From: CAVQLX01 sp046727715
Lineage (GTDB): Bacteria > Desulfobacterota > Binatia > DP-6
Reading direction: 5' to 3'
Length of the DNA stretch: 8,964 nucleotides
Assembly: GCA_046727715.1 (NCBI GenBank)
Contig: JBKPDC010000069.1
Span: forward strand, 1-8,964
Part shown: positions 5,401-8,964 of the stretch, in pieces
Layout of the letters: each line of letters opens with the position of its first letter
Numbering within the stretch: position 1 is the first letter of the stretch
The notes under the pieces: model-generated
Databases searched by the model: none
Told to the model about the DNA's origin: nothing
What the model saw: only the letters and a program-made list of their open reading frames with translations
Program-made: the position numbers and the translations under genes

Positions 5401-8400
5401 CTAGGTGCTCTGAAACGGTGGCACGGCCCGGTAGTCCGGGGCGGCCATCGTGCGTCGATCGACGCCGAGCGCGCGCTGGAGCAGCCCGATCAGGTGTGGC
5501 CGCATGCGCGCGGCCGGGACGACGGCGTCGAGCGACCCGACCCGCCGCGCGCGGTCGACCGAGTGGACGGCGTCGAACTCGTCGGCGAGACGTCGCTGCG
5601 CCTCGAGCACGGCGTTCTCCATCGCACGCTGGAGCGCCGCCAACGCCTCCGCGCTGGGATGCGGGCCGAGTGCCTCGCGGAGACGCCGCACGGCCGGGTC
5701 GGCGGCGGCGCGCGCCCGCACCTCGCCGGTGAAGACGACCGCCGCGGCCGGCGCCCCGCCGATCACCGAGGCGTAGGAGCCTTCGAGCGCCGAGGCATCG
5801 AGGGCGGGGTTGAGCGCCTTGGAGAACACGACGTACGCCCCGCCGTGGTACCGCGAGACCACCAGGAAGCAGAGCGGGCCCTCGAACTCGACGACGGCAC
5901 GAGCGATCTCGGCACCGTGCTCGAGCTGAAGCTTGCGCATCGACTCGGGCGAGCCGTCGAAGCCCGAGAGGTTGGCCAGCACGACGACGGGCCGGTTGCC
6001 GCTCGCCGCGCCGAGCGCGCGCGCCACCTTCTTCGACGAGAGGGGGAACAGCGTGCCGCCGTTCCACACCGCCGGGCCATCCGACGACCGGTAGCCTTCG
6101 CGCAGCACGGGCCGGCTCTCGATGCCGATCAGACACACGGGAACGCCGCCGAGATGGGCGTCCCACACGATCGCCGTCTCTGCACCCGCCCACCGGCGCC
6201 AGCGCTCGAGCCACCCGCCGTCCTCATCGATGAGCGCGTGCATCACGGCGCGCATCGCGAACGGCCGCTTGCGGCCGGCGTTGCAGCGCTCGTCGAAGAT
6301 CTCCCCGACCGTCCGGAAGCCGTCGTCGGACTGGCTCGCGTAGGGATGGGTCGTGACGTCCCGGTCGAACGGATCCCGCGTGGCGTGCCCGCGCGGACGG
6401 TGCTCGCCGGGCGCCACGTACGTGTAGCCGTAGTGCGCATAGAGGAGACGATAGGCGCCGAGGAGGTCCGGCGCGTCGTACTGCGCCTCGCCGTTCGGGC
6501 CCATCATGTGCTCGTAGCCGCCGATCGCCACCTCGTCCTCGGCCGCCACGCTGCCCGAGGCCTCCAGCGCCGCCCGGCCCGTGAGGACCATCGAGGCACC
6601 AGGCGTCATGACGAGCGCGCCCCGCGTGTGCATGAGCATGGTCGCGAGGGCGTTCCAGTAGCTCTGCGCTCCCACGTTCACCCCCGCGACCAGCACGTGG
6701 ATCACCCCGCCGCGGCGGGTGAAGGAGACGATCCGTCGGACGACGCGGGCGGTCGCATCGAGGTTCTCGGTCCCGCTGTCCATCGCGATGCGGGCGCCGC
6801 TCGAGACCGGCACCCACTCGACCGGCAGCCCGCGTGCTTCGGCGAGGTCGATGGCGGCCACGACGCGGTCGCACTCGGCGGCGCCGAGCGCGCCCATGCC
6901 ACGCGTGGGGTCCGAGAGGATCAACACGCGCGCCATGCCCTCGGGATGCTTGTCGGTGGGGGTGGTGACGATGCCGAAGACGACGGCGCTCTGGTTGCGG
7001 CCGTACGGGCGGCCCGGCACCGGCACAGCGCGAGGGTGGCCGGTCGTGGCCGGGTCGAGGTCGTACTCCTCGAAGTGGCCCGGGGGGAGGGCCGCAGCGA
7101 CCTGGCGCCCGTTTCCGTTCGTGCCGGGCGCCAGGAGACGAACGAGCTCGTACGGATACACGAGCCGGCGGCGGCGGGCTTCGACCACCTTCCGCTCGTA
7201 CGGCGCCGCGGGCTCGAGCGGTGCCCGGCGCGGCGGGCGCAGCTCGATCTCGGTGCGGCTCCCGGTGAGATCGCTGATCACCGCCTCGACGGCTCGCGCC
7301 GGGCGGTCCGGCTCCGCGCGGTCGCGGACCCGCAGCCGTACGATGACCTTCTCGAGGCCGAGGTGCCGCGTTACCGGAGCGAGCCGGGCGGCGAGTCCCT
7401 CGGCAAGGCCAGGATCGAGGAACAGCTCGGCGCCGAGCATGACGACGATGCGGTTCCAGTGCAGCCGGCGCGCCGGATCGCACAGGCTGCGCGCCGTACG
7501 GAGCGCCTGCGCGGCGGCGAGGAAACCGCGTTCGAAGGTGGCGACGTGCGCGGCGGGCTCCGGGTCGGGCCCCGCCCCCGGGACGTCGGCGAGCACGAAG
7601 AGCCGCTCGTCGCCGGGCTGCGTGTGGCTCGTCCCGTGGAAGCAGTAGAGACCGTCGGGCGCCGGCAGGCGTTCGAGCGTGAAATGGGCGAGGCGCGCGA
7701 GGTCGAGGCGGTCGGCGACGGCCGGGTGGACGTCGTGGAACGCCGTGGCGTCGGCCCAGCCGCCGGCCGTGGCGCAGAAGGTCCGGTGCCGGTCTGGCCC
7801 ACCGCGCTCGACGAGCGAGAATGTGACGCGCTCCGCGGGCGAGCGGCCGAGCGCCACGAGCACGGCGGGCTCGACGCCGCTGCCGGGCCCCGCCAGGAAC
7901 AGCTCGAGCGCCGCCGGCGGGGCCTTCGCCGCGGCGGCGGCACGGCCGAGCGCTGCCGCCACGACCTGGGCATCCGGCGGTCGGGCGGCGGCTGCGAGCA
8001 CCTGGCGGCCGTCGGGGAGCTCGAGCTTCAGCACGCAGACGCCGCCGTCCCGCGCCGCCACCGCGACCATGCCCTCGAACGCGTAGAGCCTGCGCAGGTG
8101 GACGGAGAGCGCCATCGCCACGCGCCGCGGGTCGTCGTGGCCGAGCCAGCCGCCGACACGGTCGAACACGCTGCGCGGTGCGCGCGCCAGGCGCGCCAGG
8201 ACCGGGGCCGGTGGTGCCACGGGCTCGCGCTCGACCGCCGCCAGCCAGGGTTCCAGCTCGCCGGTCGCCGCGGTGACCTCGGCCTCGAGCGCCGGCGCCT
8301 CGAAGAGCGCCGCCCGAGCCTCGAGGGCCGCATCGGCAAGCGCGTCCGGTACGAGACCGCGCAGCGTCGCGATCCGCGCAAGCGCGTCGGCGAGCCCCAG

Positions 8401-8964
8401 GTCGTCGGCGAAGGAGACGCCGGACCGCGCGAGTGCGATCACACGGCCGAGCAGCCCGCGCACGAGGTCGTGGCGGAGCTGGCGCGCGTGCTGCGTCGAG
8501 AGGAGCCGGAGCACGGCGCGCTCGAGGGCGTCACCAGGAGCCAGGTCGGCGATGCCGTAGTGACCGAGGGCGCGGCGCAGCAGGACGAGGAACGGCTCGG
8601 CGATGCCGGCGCCGCCCGCGCGGATGCGGCGGATCCACGTCCGCAACCGCGCGCTGTTGGACGGACCGGAATCACCCGAGCCGTCGATCTGCGGCGTGCG
8701 GTCGAAGAGCTGCTCGACGTCCGCGAAGAGCAGGATCTCGGCGCGGACTGCGCTCAGTTCAGCCGCAGCCACGGCCGTGAGGTCGTCGGGCAGCGGCGCG
8801 CAGAGGAGCGCGAGCAGCTTCGCCGTTCGTTCCGGATCGGAGTCGTAGCCGAGGAGCACCTGGCGGAGCTCCGCGCGCAGCGCCGCAACGGCGGCCCCGA
8901 GCCCATGTGCCATGCGGCCCAGCAGCGCCTCGAGTGGATCCGGCTCCTGCGGCAACACGAATCG
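5401..8964 (-). CDS. Single-chain acyl-CoA carboxylase, central + carboxyltransferase part (5' end beyond window)
   Basis: At least 1187 codons, open to the right edge, so the N-terminus is missing. Residues are numbered here from the GTG at 8958, probably an internal Val. Residues about 1-600 correspond to the central region of eukaryotic-type acetyl-CoA carboxylase: 'GYDSDP' near 37-42, 'FHDVHPAVADRLDLARLAHF' (407-426), then 'WNRIVVMLGAELFLDP' (501-516). Residues about 640-880 form the carboxyltransferase N-domain, with 'ILSDPTRGMGALG' (680-692), 'SSGARI' (719-724) and 'MVLTGRAALEASG' (790-802). Residues about 880-1110 form the C-domain, with 'LGGVPVCLIGIESR' (936-949), 'FPLSSKKVARAL' (971-982), 'ANLSGFDGSPESM' (995-1007) and 'HGGAYVVFSKALNP' (1038-1051). 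Such enzymes move carboxybiotin CO2 onto an acyl-CoA. Biotin carboxylase and the biotinylated Met-Lys-Met carrier are not in view and are expected upstream. The yeast 'GGQRDM' arginine is replaced by Glu1005, so the substrate is uncertain. Confidence 0.88.
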   Translation of the reverse strand, partial: RFVLPQEPDPLEALLGRMAHGLGAAVAALRAELRQVLLGYDSDPERTAKLLALLCAPLPDDLTAVAAAELSAVRAEILLFADVEQLFDRTPQIDGSGDSGPSNSARLRTWIRRIRAGGAGIAEPFLVLLRRALGHYGIADLAPGDALERAVLRLLSTQHARQLRHDLVRGLLGRVIALARSGVSFADDLGLADALARIATLRGLVPDALADAALEARAALFEAPALEAEVTAATGELEPWLAAVEREPVAPPAPVLARLARAPRSVFDRVGGWLGHDDPRRVAMALSVHLRRLYAFEGMVAVAARDGGVCVLKLELPDGRQVLAAAARPPDAQVVAAALGRAAAAAKAPPAALELFLAGPGSGVEPAVLVALGRSPAERVTFSLVERGGPDRHRTFCATAGGWADATAFHDVHPAVADRLDLARLAHFTLERLPAPDGLYCFHGTSHTQPGDERLFVLADVPGAGPDPEPAAHVATFERGFLAAAQALRTARSLCDPARRLHWNRIVVMLGAELFLDPGLAEGLAARLAPVTRHLGLEKVIVRLRVRDRAEPDRPARAVEAVISDLTGSRTEIELRPPRRAPLEPAAPYERKVVEARRRRLVYPYELVRLLAPGTNGNGRQVAAALPPGHFEEYDLDPATTGHPRAVPVPGRPYGRNQSAVVFGIVTTPTDKHPEGMARVLILSDPTRGMGALGAAECDRVVAAIDLAEARGLPVEWVPVSSGARIAMDSGTENLDATARVVRRIVSFTRRGGVIHVLVAGVNVGAQSYWNALATMLMHTRGALVMTPGASMVLTGRAALEASGSVAAEDEVAIGGYEHMMGPNGEAQYDAPDLLGAYRLLYAHYGYTYVAPGEHRPRGHATRDPFDRDVTTHPYASQSDDGFRTVGEIFDERCNAGRKRPFAMRAVMHALIDEDGGWLERWRRWAGAETAIVWDAHLGGVPVCLIGIESRPVLREGYRSSDGPAVWNGGTLFPLSSKKVARALGAASGNRPVVVLANLSGFDGSPESMRKLQLEHGAEIARAVVEFEGPLCFLVVSRYHGGAYVVFSKALNPALDASALEGSYASVIGGAPAAAVVFTGEVRARAAADPAVRRLREALGPHPSAEALAALQRAMENAVLEAQRRLADEFDAVHSVDRARRVGSLDAVVPAARMRPHLIGLLQRALGVDRRTMAAPDYRAVPPFQST

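Noticed and set aside
6224..7483. A 419-codon minus-strand frame inside the carboxylase gene
   Set aside because: It is a shifted shadow of the carboxylase frame; its Arg/Pro/Gly-rich translation has no domain, while the carboxylase frame is intact.
1..8964. CRISPR, toxin-antitoxin, prophage, insertion-sequence or defence system
   Set aside because: I saw no regularly spaced repeats, transposase motifs, terminal inverted repeats or paired small genes of those kinds on either strand.

Overview
This is a high-GC bacterial window. Hand counts of 60-base blocks gave roughly 60-70% GC in the middle and up to about 77% in the carboxylase gene. It shows no rRNA, tRNA, CRISPR array or recognisable insertion sequence. 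Gene content is soil/metagenome-like: a LuxR-type regulator, an F420-type luciferase-like oxidoreductase, a SnoaL-like protein and a very large single-chain carboxylase. This fits lineages such as Myxococcota, Candidatus Binatia-like 'deltaproteobacteria' or Actinobacteria. The taxon cannot be fixed from the sequence, and this guess is inference.

Layout from left to right. Bases 1-179 are a non-coding leader with a perfect TTGACA box. Bases 180-1250 (+) encode a LuxR/GerE-type regulator with an N-terminal sensor region. It converges on a luciferase-like (LLM class) oxidoreductase at 1281-2159 (-). A 64-bp divergent gap separates that gene from a SnoaL/NTF2-like protein at 2224-2649 (+). Just downstream, in the same frame, a 95-codon ORF (2665-2952, +) looks like the C-terminal half of an HD-domain protein without its N-terminal half. 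A long, divergent nucleotide-sugar dehydrogenase follows on the minus strand (2970-4607), with a strong Shine-Dalgarno sequence and a structured leader. The 407-bp gap 4608-5014 holds a leader hairpin, a weak promoter candidate and a 12-bp direct repeat with exactly 100-bp spacing. A short membrane-protein ORF (5015-5326, +) resembles the C-terminal part of a longer membrane family. Two hairpins separate it from the convergent end of the last gene.

That last gene (5401-8964, -) enters from beyond the right edge. It encodes at least 1187 residues of a eukaryote-style single-chain acyl-CoA carboxylase: the acetyl-CoA-carboxylase central region followed by both halves of the carboxyltransferase. 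The biotin carboxylase and biotin carrier parts would lie outside the window. One arginine motif of the yeast enzyme's carboxyltransferase is replaced here, so the substrate may not be acetyl-CoA.

The genes do not form one operon; strand alternates almost gene by gene. I see no convincing new multi-gene system. The best leads are the unusual carboxylase, the divergent sugar dehydrogenase with its structured upstream region, and two truncated genes that suggest past deletions around the lower-GC middle section.
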